In this document: positions 1-8,497 of the stretch, in pieces | Numbering within the stretch: the stretch's first letter is position 1 | Layout of the letters: each line of letters begins with the position of its first letter | DNA from: Dictyocoela muelleri | Lineage: Eukaryota > Microsporidia | Length of the DNA stretch: 12,046 bases | Assembly (NCBI GenBank): GCA_016256075.1 | Contig: SDVU01000594.1 | Coordinates: 1-12,046, forward strand | Reading direction: 5' to 3' | Made by a program: the position numbers and the translations under genes | The notes under the pieces: generated by a model | Told to the model about the DNA's origin: nothing | Seen by the model: the letters and a program-made list of their open reading frames with translations, nothing else | Database searches by the model: none

Positions 1-99
1 GTAAAAATGTAAATAAAGTATGATTTATCAATATCTTTATTTAAAAATCAATTTTAAATATTATTTTGAATTTTTTTCGAAAAAAATGTAACCCCTAAC

Positions 100-316
100 T
101 TGTAAAATTTTGCAGCGAAACGCCTGACAGCCCTGTCAATGACTCAGCAGGATACGAGTAATCAGTGTTTTTCGAATAATTTATATTTTTCAGTACTTTT
201 TTGACGAAATACGTTGCCGCACTCATATCCACTTTTAGAAGAGTCACTTCTACTTTTTTTTCATATTAGACCAAGTCTTAATCAGCTATATTACACCGGA
301 ACAACTGTACATTGTG
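100..316 (+). pseudogene. Copy A of an unrecognised protein-coding repeat (relic)
   Basis: The frame starting at 143 reads LSRIRVISVFRIIYIF and then DEIRCRTH before a stop near 233. It lines up with copy B at the window end (LGRIQVIRGFFMIFYL, AEMRR) and with copy C on the minus strand near 8.74-9.69 kb. Similarity continues past the reading frame: CACCGGAACAACTGTA near 294-309 matches CACCCCGGAACAACAGTA in copy C, so the repeat unit includes non-coding DNA. A stop lies directly upstream in frame (140-142) and there is no start codon, so this copy is a relic. The family is not recognised. The segment is rich in hydrophobic and aromatic residues and could be a membrane segment, but that is a guess. 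Bases 1-100 are AT-rich with no supported feature; a weak match to the upstream part of copy B may lie there. Confidence 0.5.
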
Positions 317-382
317 TTTTATTTCAAAATATCGAATTCCCAATATTTCGAAAGCGCAGAAAATGTTAAAATATCAATATTT

Positions 383-602
383 CGATTTTTTACCACACCA
401 AAAAATATAAAAGATACATAATAAAGGTTTATTCAAATAATAAATGATTATTTTTTAATTTAATTGATTTAATATTCTTGAATTCATTGAATTTTTCATT
501 TTTAATTTAATTAAAAAAACAAAAAAATCTATTTAAATTAAAAAGTTAAAATATAATTAATTATATATTATCTTCATATTTTTTCGAGTGGTAAAAAAAT
601 CG
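383..602. repeat. Foldback/MITE-like element abutting the Merlin left end
   Basis: The left arm begins CGATTTTTTACCAC (383-396). The right end carries GTGGTAAAAAAATCG (588-602), its reverse complement with a one-base length difference in the T run. Pairing continues inward over about 33 bases per side (to about 414 and back to about 569) with a few mismatches, and weakly further into the AT-rich centre. A non-autonomous element of about 220 bp with inverted ends is the simplest reading. No clear target-site duplication is seen. Its right end overlaps the first bases of the Merlin-like inverted repeat (ATCGGATC), so the two ends are fused. Low complexity makes the inner pairing uncertain; the mixed-base tips are the real evidence. 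Bases 317-382 hold nothing else supported. Confidence 0.5.
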
Positions 603-603
603 G

Positions 604-645
604 ATCAGACGGCAAATTTTGCCCGGGGAAAATTTGCCGTTTGAT
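604..645. repeat. Near-perfect 42-bp palindrome at the transposon left end
   Basis: The core ACGGCAAATTTT (609-620) is matched by AAAATTTGCCGT (629-640) around a CCCGGG centre. Pairing continues to ATCA/TGAT at 604-607 and 642-645. Only two of the 21 base pairs fail (608/641 and 621/628). The left terminal inverted repeat is therefore itself mirrored just inside the element, about 25 bases before the transposase start codon. The right end of the transposon has no such mirror. It could be a regulatory hairpin, a transposase-binding site, or the scar of an aberrant end joining. Confidence 0.85.
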
Positions 646-665
646 AATTATTTTTATTTTTTGAA

Positions 666-669
666 GGGG
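666..669 (+). promoter_or_regulatory. GGGG block directly before the transposase ATG
   Basis: GAAGGGGT immediately precedes the ATG at 671. Short G or C triplet motifs a few bases upstream of the start codon are a known mark of many microsporidian genes with very short 5' leaders. In this AT-rich setting a GGGG block is notable, and it supports both the chosen start and the lineage guess. A single occurrence is weak evidence. Confidence 0.25.
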
Positions 670-670
670 T

Positions 671-1570
671 ATGAATATAAATGATAATATTAAAGAATTA
701 TGTTATACATATGATATAAAAACCTTTATCAATCATCTTATAAGCAAAGGATACTTGCATAATTTTTATTTATTTCAAACATGTAATTCATCATGTAATT
801 TGCTAAAATATACACGCAATAAAGATGAAATGGCATGGAGGTGTATGAATAGGAGTTATGCATCTTATAAAAAATATAAAAGCATTCGCACAAACTCATT
901 TTTTAAAGATTTTGATTGTGATTTAAGATTGATTTTTAAAGTAATTATAATGTATGCAGCTAGGATGCCAATATTTTCAATCAAAAATTATTTAAGGAGA
1001 GATGGAAGAATAATTGAACGTATTATTCAATGTTTAGTAGATGTTATTCCCGAACCTGATTATTCTGATAATAAATTGGGTGGGGTTGGTCGGATCGTTC
1101 AAATAGATGAAACTATGCTTAATTATAAGTGTAAGAGTCATCGTGGACGGTCATCGACTAATCGAACTGATGCACTTTGTATTGTTGAAGTTATAAATGG
1201 TATAAGTAGGGTTTTTGCAAAAGTGATACCTGATAAAACCAGAGAAACTATACTGCCAATTATTTTAAGTCAAGTTGCACCAAATAGTACAATCTGGACA
1301 GATGAACACGGGACATATGGGATTCTTAATAGTTATGATTTCAGACATGATACTGTATGTCATAAATTTAATTTTATTAATCAACTTTCTGGTGCGAACA
1401 CACAAGCTGTGGAATCATTTCATAATGAATTAAAGCTTGAAATTAAGAGAAGAAAAGGCGTTCTGAGTAGATATCGATCCAAATTCTTAAAAGAATTTTG
1501 TTTTTATTACAACAATAAAAATAATTTCAGAGAAGCCATTTTTGAACTGATAAAAATAAGGAGAAGTTAA
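671..1570 (+). CDS. Merlin/IS1595-type (ISXO2-like) DDE transposase, intact
   Basis: A 299-residue protein that would cut and rejoin the ends of its own transposon. The N-terminal part has C38, C42, W56 and C58, resembling the zinc-ribbon segment of this family, followed by KKYKSIRTNSFF (67-78), like the basic S-[IV]-R-x-x-[ST]-[FW]-F stretch of relatives. The usual fourth zinc ligand is not obvious (S62-Y63 where a Cys might be expected). The catalytic triad is D146 (VQIDET), D211 (WTDEHGTY) and E248 (QAVESFHNELK), the last pair separated by 36 residues. The basic tail (KRRKG and onward) and the length match intact members. The ATG at 671 is chosen because upstream DNA is TIR and palindrome and a GGGG block precedes it. 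AATAAA at 1572-1577, just after the stop, may serve as a polyadenylation signal. All parts look complete, so this copy may be recent or active. Confidence 0.88.
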   Translation: MNINDNIKELCYTYDIKTFINHLISKGYLHNFYLFQTCNSSCNLLKYTRNKDEMAWRCMNRSYASYKKYKSIRTNSFFKDFDCDLRLIFKVIIMYAARMPIFSIKNYLRRDGRIIERIIQCLVDVIPEPDYSDNKLGGVGRIVQIDETMLNYKCKSHRGRSSTNRTDALCIVEVINGISRVFAKVIPDKTRETILPIILSQVAPNSTIWTDEHGTYGILNSYDFRHDTVCHKFNFINQLSGANTQAVESFHNELKLEIKRRKGVLSRYRSKFLKEFCFYYNNKNNFREAIFELIKIRRS

Positions 1571-1708
1571 TAATAAATTATTTGACAATTAATTAAAATT
1601 AATTCTTTTCTATAACTTATTATATTTCTTTGTAATTTATATATATTAATGTTACGAATGTAAGTTTGCCTTCTGGTTACTTTGGGGGGATTTCTCGTCT
1701 GATCCGAT

Positions 1709-2802
1709 CTTTCTATAATTACCTTTACCGATCGACGCAGCAGATTTTCAAAATGGTTTTTTACTCCAAAGCCACGTCCCAAGACATCATCAAAGCTTTT
1801 TAATCTTAATGGTTATCAAATAAAAAAGCCAAAAACATTTATATCAGATAATGGTAAATTTTATACATCTATTTCGTCAATAAAACAATTCAGATCACTA
1901 GAAATACAGCAAGTATTCACATCTCCTCACAACCCTACCGGAAATTCGCTTTCAGAACGAATTAATTTAACAATAACCAATATTTTGCGAATATACAAAA
2001 CATTTTCTTTACTTATTAAGAAAATTATAATTGAAAATAGGATAAACAATCTGATAAATTCTAGCATAATGGCAATACCCTCTGAAATAATCAAACTAAA
2101 GCTTTTTAATAGTAAAAAATATCAATAAAAAAACTATAAAGCACAAGTACACAATCGGATGCTTAATTTTCGTTAAAAATCAAAAAATGGGAAAATTAGA
2201 CCCGCCCTACATAGGACCTTATAATGTAAAAAGGATTTCAGAATATTTACAGAGAATTTATTACGAAAATGATTTTAAAAAACTTGATTCACGCAATTTA
2301 AAATCTGTTAAACCATACTGTGAGAAGAACATGTCATGTAATAACAATAATTACATAACGATTTAACTTCAAAAATTAAAATTAAATTTTCTGTATTTAA
2401 TTACAAACTAAATACAGAAAATGTATTTTTTTAATCATTAATAAACATAAAAGAAAAGATAATTTGTTCACTAAGGGGGTAATGTTAAGTCAGGAAACAA
2501 ATAATGTCGATAAAAATAATTAAATAAACATTTTTACAAGTTTTATTAAATACAGTCATCCACAATTTGCGGACCATGGCAAGTTATTACCAGATATACT
2601 ATTCTAAAATCATCGGATATGAACTTTGTCATTGTGGGATTTTTTTTAACTATTTTAATTACAATATCACAACATACTGCTACAATTATTTCAACTAACT
2701 ATATGAAATTCTGTTATTGTCATCATGTTTAAGGCTATAATATCAATATTTCTTTATAAATAACCGTTTAATCGATTTTTACGGAATATTCTCAACCCAA
2801 CA
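1709..2802 (+). mobile_element. Old LTR retroelement, 3' end only (integrase relic + PPT + LTR)
   Basis: Broken fossil of a Ty3/gypsy-like element. Integrase-type motifs are visible in places: TFTDRRSRFSK just right of the Merlin end, ISDNGKFYTS and SPHNPTGNSLSERIN in the core, then GKLDPPYIGPYNV, the GPY/F-type module of the integrase C-terminus. A purine tract (2473-2482) leads into a putative LTR starting TGTTAAGT. Everything 5' of the mid-integrase is missing; the relic starts where the Merlin ends. It carries several breaks. Its LTR start and integrase sequence differ from the element at 3832-8000, so it is a separate, older family of the same clade. Confidence 0.7.
2483..2802 (+). repeat. 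Putative 3' LTR of the older retroelement
   Basis: It starts TGTTAAGTCAGG directly after a G-rich polypurine tract, the expected position for a 3' LTR. The end is placed at CCCAACA (2802), the best CA that echoes the TGTT start, and is uncertain. A TATAAA lies at 2755-2760. There is no second copy in the window to compare, so the right boundary cannot be confirmed. Confidence 0.45.
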
Positions 2803-2843
2803 CTTTATTACTATATGCTTCACTGGTACGGAGTTCAAAAATG

Positions 2844-3093
2844 ACCCGGAAAGAACCCAAAAAGGTAATCAAAAAATAATAAAAAATATGTTTTTAAAAT
2901 TATCTCGGTGTTTTGTCGGCGTAAATCATGTCTTTAATAAAAAAAACCTTATAAATATTTCTATTTTAGGAAAATACCTTCTATTAAAAAATATTTTATT
3001 CTTATAAACTGAATTTCCACTATTATCACGACTATATCTTTTGAAAACATTTTTTTATTAGTTTTTGATTACCCTAATGGGGTACATGCGGGT
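2844..3093. repeat. Foldback element, family F, copy 1
   Basis: The left arm (from ACCCGG at 2844 through GGTAATCAAAAAATAAT at about 2864-2880 to ATGTTTT) is matched on the other strand by the right arm, whose reverse complement starts ACCCGCATGT (3093 leftward) and contains GGGTAATCAAAAACTAAT. Homology runs about 90 bases per arm with scattered mismatches around a short AT-rich centre. No convincing target duplication is seen. The element is about 250 bp and non-coding. A second copy lies about 240 bases downstream. Confidence 0.6.
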
Positions 3094-3330
3094 AAATAAA
3101 AATAAAAAATCAATAGAATACCACTTTTCAGGTTTATTTTTTAATAGATTTTTCGGACCTTAAATATTACATGTGATATCATATCATTGTAGAAATGATA
3201 TTCTGCGTCTTTAATTAACATTAATATCATAATTTCACTACGTATGATTTTATTTATATTTTTACTAAGCTTTTTCATGGATATAAAAATTGAAAATAGT
3301 TATGTCGACAAAATTATTTTTTTTCTTAAC
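3094..3330. other. AT-rich spacer, no gene seen
   Basis: No open frame, RNA gene or strong repeat is recognised. GCGTCTTTAATT near 3206-3217 shares 9-10 bases with the arms of the neighbouring foldback elements and could be a fragment of a further copy, but it is too short to call. Confidence 0.3.
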
Positions 3331-3590
3331 GGCCCCAGAATTATAATCAAAAAATAATCGAAATATATTAAAAAACATGTTTTTAAAATGGTCTCGACGT
3401 GATATTAGCGGATATTGAGTCTTTAATTTTTTTGTAAAAAAAAAAGAAATAAAAAAATTAAAAAACTTCGGTTTTCCGCCGGTTATATTTCCCTTTTAAG
3501 AACAAGAAAGAATTAAAAACGCGATTTCCGCTAATATAACATTGAGATAAAAAAACATATTTTATATCATTTTTAATTACCTTTTAGGGT
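3331..3590. repeat. Foldback element, family F, copy 2
   Basis: The left arm (CCCCAGAATTATAATC, then ATGTTTTTAAAATGGTCTCG, GATATTAGCGG and GTCTTTAATT) is matched on the other strand by the right arm, whose reverse complement reads ACCCTAAAAGGTAATT, ATGTTTTTTTATCTC, TATATTAGCGG and GTTTTTAATT. The same arm sequence occurs in copy 1 at 2876-2935 (ATGTTTTTAAAATTATCTCG, GTCTTTAAT). Four arms of one repeat in alternating orientation therefore lie within 750 bases. Ends are approximate to about 10 bases. Confidence 0.6.
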
Positions 3591-3831
3591 TATAATTATG
3601 GATCATTTGGTGACACTATACTGCTTGAATTATTACAATAAAAAATTTATTGCAGTTGTCTTTTATATTCTACAAAGTTTTTTAGAAATACCACAATCAT
3701 TCAATTTTTTTGTCAAAACCTTATAGTATTTTTTAGATTGCAAGAAAAATAGTGTTTACAGTATTTTAGAAGTAGCTATAAGATTTCAAACAGAAATGGT
3801 TCTCATTATTGACATATTTTTTACTGTATAT
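3591..3831. other. AT-rich spacer, no gene seen
   Basis: No coding frame or repeat is recognised between the foldback element and the Ty3/gypsy 5' LTR. The last four bases (3828-3831, ATAT) match the four bases just after the 3' LTR and are the likely left target duplication. Confidence 0.4.
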
Positions 3832-4079
3832 TGTGGTACACACGTTGATGATTTTTCTAGAAACTGTCAAAAACCACTTTTGAAATTTCTAGAAAAAATC
3901 AAATATAAAAATGCAAACGTTGCAAACCCCCATGATCCCGAATCATCCAGCAAACATCAACCATAAAAACTCAACAGTAACAAGGAGATCTGTCTCCACG
4001 AATTCCAATAAACTTTATTCATCGAAATTTGTCTATTCTCAATTGCTGCTGTTTGGGCGCATCTCTCCGGAATGCGTCA
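3832..4079 (+). repeat. 5' LTR of the Ty3/gypsy element
   Basis: It starts TGTGGTACACACG and ends GGAATGCGTCA, with the standard TG...CA ends. It is 248 bp, the same length as the 3' LTR with no gaps between them and about 98% identity. It contains an inner mirror of TTTCTAGAAA (TTTTTCTAGAAAC and AAATTTCTAGAAAAAA). The first gag-frame ATG (3911) lies inside it. Confidence 0.95.
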
Positions 4080-4820
4080 AGTTGAATTCAACGAGGCAAC
4101 GCTCGCAGCTATCTGATGAAGATCCCGATTTTCATCCAAGAAAAATCGAGTTTACACACACTCCGGCGGGAACTAACATAAGCATACAAAGAAGTTTTCA
4201 AATGTTAGAGAATTTAGAAAAGCAAAACATTTTAAAATGGAAAGAGGAGTTCTACCAAACTGCAAAACTCGCTTCATGGGACGAAAACACGGCACTAGGC
4301 GTACTAAAATCTTCCGTAGATATTAAGTATTTCGATCTGGTTGAGACGTCACAAACGTTGGAACATGCTTTCTCCAACATATTTGCCGCCAAGTATCCCG
4401 CTAAAGACTACCTAAAATTTTTAAACCAGCTTTCTCATATTCATCAGGATCAATTTTACACAATCAAGGAATACAAAACTTTTATCGAAGAAATTTGTTT
4501 AAGACTAGGCGTCTGCATGAACTGGACCAATGAACAGCGGTGTTTCAAAATTGACGAAGCATTCTTTAATGGTCTTTCCAGACGCACTAAAATCGAAATG
4601 GCAAGACTGAATATAAGTAGCATTTCGGAGATGTACACCATAATGAATGCCACGGAGACCGCACTGCTCGATCAGTTTACTAATAAAGAAGGTATGAGAT
4701 CTGAAAGACCTGTACATAGTAAAAGGCATAAGTAGCAAGCGAATGAAATTAAATCTTGCAAGTATCACGGTGCTTGCAAGCATGAAACAAAAGATTGCAG
4801 ATATCTTAGACAAAAAGGTT
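3911..4820 (+). pseudogene. gag relic of the Ty3/gypsy element
   Basis: Capsid-like region, best seen from about 4200 to 4680, with the helix-rich, W- and F-containing pattern of retrotransposon Gag (ILKWKEEFYQTAKL, AAKYPAKDYLKFLNQL). A CCHC-like knuckle of form C-x2-H-x4-H-x4-C (CKYHGACKHETKDC) lies at 4757-4798 and would bind the element RNA. The open frame begins at an ATG inside the LTR; a later ATG near 4201 (MLENLEKQN) is the more conventional start. The relic is broken. Confidence 0.8.
4081..4092. repeat. 12-bp perfect palindrome at the primer-site position
   Basis: GTTGAATTCAAC follows the 5' LTR after one base. Ty3/gypsy elements usually have a tRNA-complementary primer site starting TGG at this spot; none is seen. 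The palindrome may be chance, or may mark an unusual priming mode. Confidence 0.6.
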
Positions 4821-4899
4821 CGAGCGACTATCAAAAAAATAACCCTAAGAACAATTACGCGATCCGAGAAGCAAAACCTAATATCAGAACACTAGACTT

Positions 4900-7741
4900 A
4901 TCGGCATATATCGAAGGACAGCCCTATAAAGTTATTATGGATTCCGGATCCACGTTCAATTACATCGGAAAGGAAATCGTAAACAAACACAATTTTAAAA
5001 GGAGAGACTGTGAAAGATCCGAAGCATTATTGGTGAATGGCTCTAAAATAACGTCTAACTCCGAAGTTAAAATCTCATTCTACCTTGAAAATAACAGAAA
5101 CTCTAAATACACTGCCGATTGCAAAATCATAAAAGCTATGGGTAATTTTATTATTCTGGGAATGGAGTTCTTGGTGAATAACCAAGTATGCATCGACCTT
5201 AAGGAAAACACAATAAGAATAAATGACACCGAATACGAAATACCCGGGTCAGAAGAAGGTAAAGATGTTGAAGAACATCTAGACGTCAAGAATGCAATTA
5301 TGCAAGTAACATCTCTTGAACAACCACAAAAAATATCTAAACTTCTAAAAGAAAATATGAATATTCAACCAATTGGATTAATACCCGATGAAAAACATCA
5401 AATAATCTTGTCATCAACCGAAATAGTTAGAAAAACACCGTACCGCCTTCCTTTACAATTTAAATAAAAAGTGACCGAAGAAATCGAAAAAATGGAAGAA
5501 AAAGGAATCATAAGGCCCAGTAAGTCTGACTATGGATCACCATGTTTCCCGATTCTCAAAAAGACTGGCGAGATTCGCCTGGTTATTGATTTTCGCGATT
5601 TAAACAAACTAACAAGACCAGATTTTTACGTCTTTCCCAAGATTTCCGACGTCTTTTTTAGATTAAACGGAATGCAAGTTTTTTCTAAAATGGATCTAAA
5701 ATCAGGATATTACCAAGTTATGATGGACGAAAACAGCATACCGTATACCGCCTTTTAGGTAGAAAATAAGAAGTATGAGTGGCTTAGGATGCCTTTTGGA
5801 CTATCCAACGCTCCTAAAACGTTTCAGAGAATAATGGATAAGTTGTTCGAGCACTCCGATAACGCCATACCTTATCTTGATGATATAATCATTTTCTCAA
5901 AAACTCAAGAAGAACACGTAATTCACCTAGAAAGTGTCATTAAAATTTTAAACGATAACAACATTAAAATTAATAAGGATAAATGCGAATTCTTTAGGGC
6001 TAAAATTGAATTCTTGGGCCATTATGTGTCGAGTGAAGGGGTCATGCCAGTTTCAGAGCATCTATCGAAGAAAATACAGTAAAAGCCGAAAACACGCAGG
6101 GAACTTCAGAGAGTATTAGGCTTATTAAATTACTATCGTGATTTTATTCCGAATTTTAGCAGTAAAACTCTTTTTATAACAGAAAAACTGTCTTCTAAGG
6201 ACAAGTTTGCATGGTCAGAACAAGATGTCAGAAATATAAAAAACTTAGTTAGTGAAGTCGAAACCTCGCCTCCTCTCAGATTTCCTAACAATGACGGAGA
6301 ATTCTGTCTCTTTACAGATGCCTCTAATAAGGCAGTTGGGGCTGTTTTAAAACAAAGTGGCGCACCAATCGGGTATTATATCCACAAATTCACCAAATCC
6401 GAATTAAATTATTCGATCGTAGAGAAGGAAGCCTTGGGTGTTTAAAGGCTGTGCAATATTTCCGATCTATTTTAATTACAAATAAAGTATTAATATACAC
6501 CGACAACAAAAACTTGCTCTTTGAAAAGGACCTTACTAACCGAATACAGAGATGGAAGTTATTGCTTGAAGAGTATAACTATGAATTGCGCCGAATTGAA
6601 GGAAATAAAAACGTCATTGCAGACTCACTTTCCCGAATAAACGCCATTAAAAACATCCCAGGAACGACCCGGTTCGATACAATAATGTCCGAAATGATGA
6701 AAAAGGGCTTAAAGACTGACTCGGCATTTGATAGGCGGGTCCATGACTATTGTGGTAAAGTCGTTATAACGGATGATGAATTGAAAAAATTTATGAAAGA
6801 ATTACATTGCTTACTTGGCCACCCAGGTTCTAATAAGCTATGGTATACTGTCAAGCCTTATATTTCGATCAAAGGCATTCGTAAGGCGATTGAGGACATA
6901 TGTTCAACGTGTCATAAATGCCAATATAACAAACTAAGACTCAACAACCTAGGATTATTTGGAAGCTCAATATATTCAGATGGCGCCTTCGAATACATAT
7001 CTTCGGATATTATGGGGCCTATAAAAACCATACACTTCAAGGGTGATCATGAATCGGAATATTTCCACATTTTATCAATCACCGACATCTACTCTAGGTT
7101 TACGCGACTTTATTGTCTAAGAAGTATAACATCCATGGACGTAATTAAATGTTTTAATAAATGGTTCGCCAAATACCTAACACCAAGAAGAGTTCTTACA
7201 GACTGTGGCAGGCAATATATTTCACGCAATTTTAAAGAGTTATTGGATAAACACGCAATAAAACACGTAACAACTTCGCTACACAACCCAACCGCAAATA
7301 GTATTTCGGAATGAATTAACTCATCTGTAAAAACAGTTTTGCGTATTAACAAGGGAAACACAATACAAGAAGCGATTTCACATGCAGAGATAAATTTGAA
7401 TTATACTCACAACAGACTACTAGGTGGCATACCATATGAAATCGTTAAATCAACTCTGATCAACATAAAAGAAACGAATCCCCAAGAAAAGAGATTGATG
7501 ATGAGAAACAAAGAAGAAATACTGATGGTAAAATGAGGGAGAAATTGAATTCTAAAAGAAAAGAGACAAAACTGAACATTGGAGATAAAATTTTAATAAG
7601 ATCATTCTCTCCGGACAAGATCCTCGACTTATTCTCTGGTCCTTTCACAGTAAAAGAGGTTACTACGGAAAAGGATATGTTATAATCGAGAAAGGCAGTA
7701 CATTAAGTCGCCAAAATTTGAAAAATGTCATTCGTTCAAAG
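4900..7741 (+). pseudogene. pol relic (PR-RT-RNase H-IN) of the Ty3/gypsy element
   Basis: Parts in order. Aspartic protease with the DSGS active site at 4940-4951. Reverse transcriptase from about 5.47 to 6.1 kb, with VIDFRDLN, KMDLKSGYYQV, MPFGLSNAPKTFQ and the catalytic YLDD box (5873-5884). RNase H near 6.3-6.65 kb with LFTDAS, the connection KEALG and a DSLSR end. Integrase with an HHCC zinc finger (H near 6805 and 6820, CSTCHKC at 6901-6921), and a DDE core with D near 7006, D near 7201 and the HNPTANS-E site near 7310. The C-terminal GPF module lies at 7638-7646. In a working element these would mature the polyprotein, copy RNA to DNA and insert it. The relic is broken in several places, so no function is expected. 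Confidence 0.92.
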
Positions 7742-7752
7742 AAGGGGGAGGA
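7742..7752 (+). other. Polypurine tract before the 3' LTR
   Basis: AAGGGGGAGGA lies directly against the TG of the 3' LTR, the position and composition of a plus-strand primer site. The older element at 2473-2482 has a similar tract (AAGGGGGTAA), supporting kinship of the two families. Confidence 0.85.
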
Positions 7753-8000
7753 TGTGGTACACACGTTGATGATTTTTCTAGAAACTTTCAAAAACCACTT
7801 TTGAAATTTCTAGAAAAAATCAAATATAAAAATGCAAACGTTGTCAACCCCCATGATCCCGAATCATCCAGCAAACATCAACCATAAAAACTCAACAGTA
7901 ACAAGGAGATCCGTCTCCACGAATTCCAATAAACTTTATTCATCGAAATCTGTCTATTCTCAATTGCTGCTGTTTGGGCGCATCTCTCCGGAATGCGTCA
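7753..8000 (+). repeat. 3' LTR of the Ty3/gypsy element
   Basis: It has the same TG...CA ends and 248-bp length as the 5' LTR, about five substitutions apart, no gaps. The open frame that starts at the ATG in this LTR only mirrors the one in the 5' LTR and leaves the LTR into flanking DNA; it is not a gene. Confidence 0.95.
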
Positions 8001-8490
8001 ATATAAATTATAAAATACAAAAAATATATAATAAAATATAGGTTTAAAAAAATTGTAATTAAAAAATTTAAAAAAAATATTTTGGTCGTCTAATATTATA
8101 TAGATGATAAATTTTTGTATATTAATTATAATTTTGCAGTATTATTGTATAAAACATTTTCAAATTATCATTACTCTTTCTTTTTGAAGCAGAAATTATA
8201 AAAGAATTGGAATTTTGTTTACAGTTCTCAATTCTTCCATCTTCATAAAATTATGACGTATTATTTAAGATAAGTCATTATACCTTAATTTTCTTATAAA
8301 AAATATATTTATCATGAGAACAAATTTTTTAGGCCTATTCGAGCAACTATGTCAAATACATCTTTAAACAGAATTTGATCGTCTTAAAAATATTTTTAAA
8401 ATTTTTCTAAATATTTTTTTTTGCCACCTTTATGTGACTTTATCAATTTTATTTTATTCAAGTAGAGTATAATTATATATTTTTATAAAA
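8001..8490. other. AT-rich spacer, no gene seen
   Basis: It begins with ATAT, the likely right target duplication of the LTR element. After that, about 490 bases of very AT-rich DNA hold no open frame, RNA gene or repeat that I recognise. Confidence 0.4.
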
Positions 8491-8497
8491 AAATCCG

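Larger units (their letters stand above)
599..1708 (+). mobile_element. Merlin/IS1595-type DNA transposon, about 1.1 kb
   Basis: Terminal inverted repeats flank a single transposase gene. The left end (599-617) reads ATCGGATCAGACGGCAAAT and the reverse complement of 1690-1708 reads ATCGGATCAGACGAGAAAT, 17 of 19 identical. Looser similarity (C-rich runs) extends a further 10 bases. Length, single gene and DDE transposase fit eukaryotic Merlin elements, relatives of the bacterial IS1595/ISXO2 group. Merlin normally makes an 8-9 bp target duplication; none is visible here. On the right the element runs straight into a retroelement integrase relic, while the left flank is a foldback element and not integrase, so at least one flank has been rearranged since insertion. 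Confidence 0.8.
3832..8000 (+). mobile_element. Ty3/gypsy LTR retrotransposon, near full length, broken
   Basis: A 4169-bp fossil with two 248-bp LTRs. Order of parts: 5' LTR, gag with a zinc knuckle, aspartic protease, reverse transcriptase, RNase H, integrase, polypurine tract, 3' LTR. Integrase lying after RT-RNase H is diagnostic of Ty3/gypsy rather than Ty1/copia. The flanks carry ATAT on both sides (3828-3831 and 8001-8004), a possible 4-bp target duplication in AT-rich DNA. The LTRs differ at about five of 248 positions (about 2%), so insertion is fairly recent on this locus's scale, yet the coding part carries roughly half a dozen or more breaks. No envelope gene is seen. It is a plain retrotransposon relic. 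Confidence 0.93.

Noticed and set aside
1567-1782. 71-codon minus-strand open frame
   Set aside because: It spans the right transposon end and part of the integrase relic on the wrong strand; no protein features.
2844-3590. Regularly spaced repeats as a CRISPR array
   Set aside because: Repeats alternate in orientation, differ in sequence and spacing, and lie in a eukaryotic transposon setting.
4456-4834. Two minus-strand open frames over gag
   Set aside because: Shadows of the gag coding frame, which shows clear Gag-like and zinc-knuckle features.
5080-5289. 69-codon minus-strand open frame
   Set aside because: Shadow of the protease region.
7110-7648. Minus-strand open frames over integrase
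   Set aside because: Shadows of the integrase region, which has recognisable core motifs on the plus strand.
3832-8000. Envelope gene that would make the element a retrovirus-like form
   Set aside because: The integrase C-terminal module is followed within about 100 bases by the polypurine tract, leaving no room for another gene.
7832-8041. 69-codon open frame in the 3' LTR
   Set aside because: Only the LTR copy of the gag-start frame running into flanking DNA.
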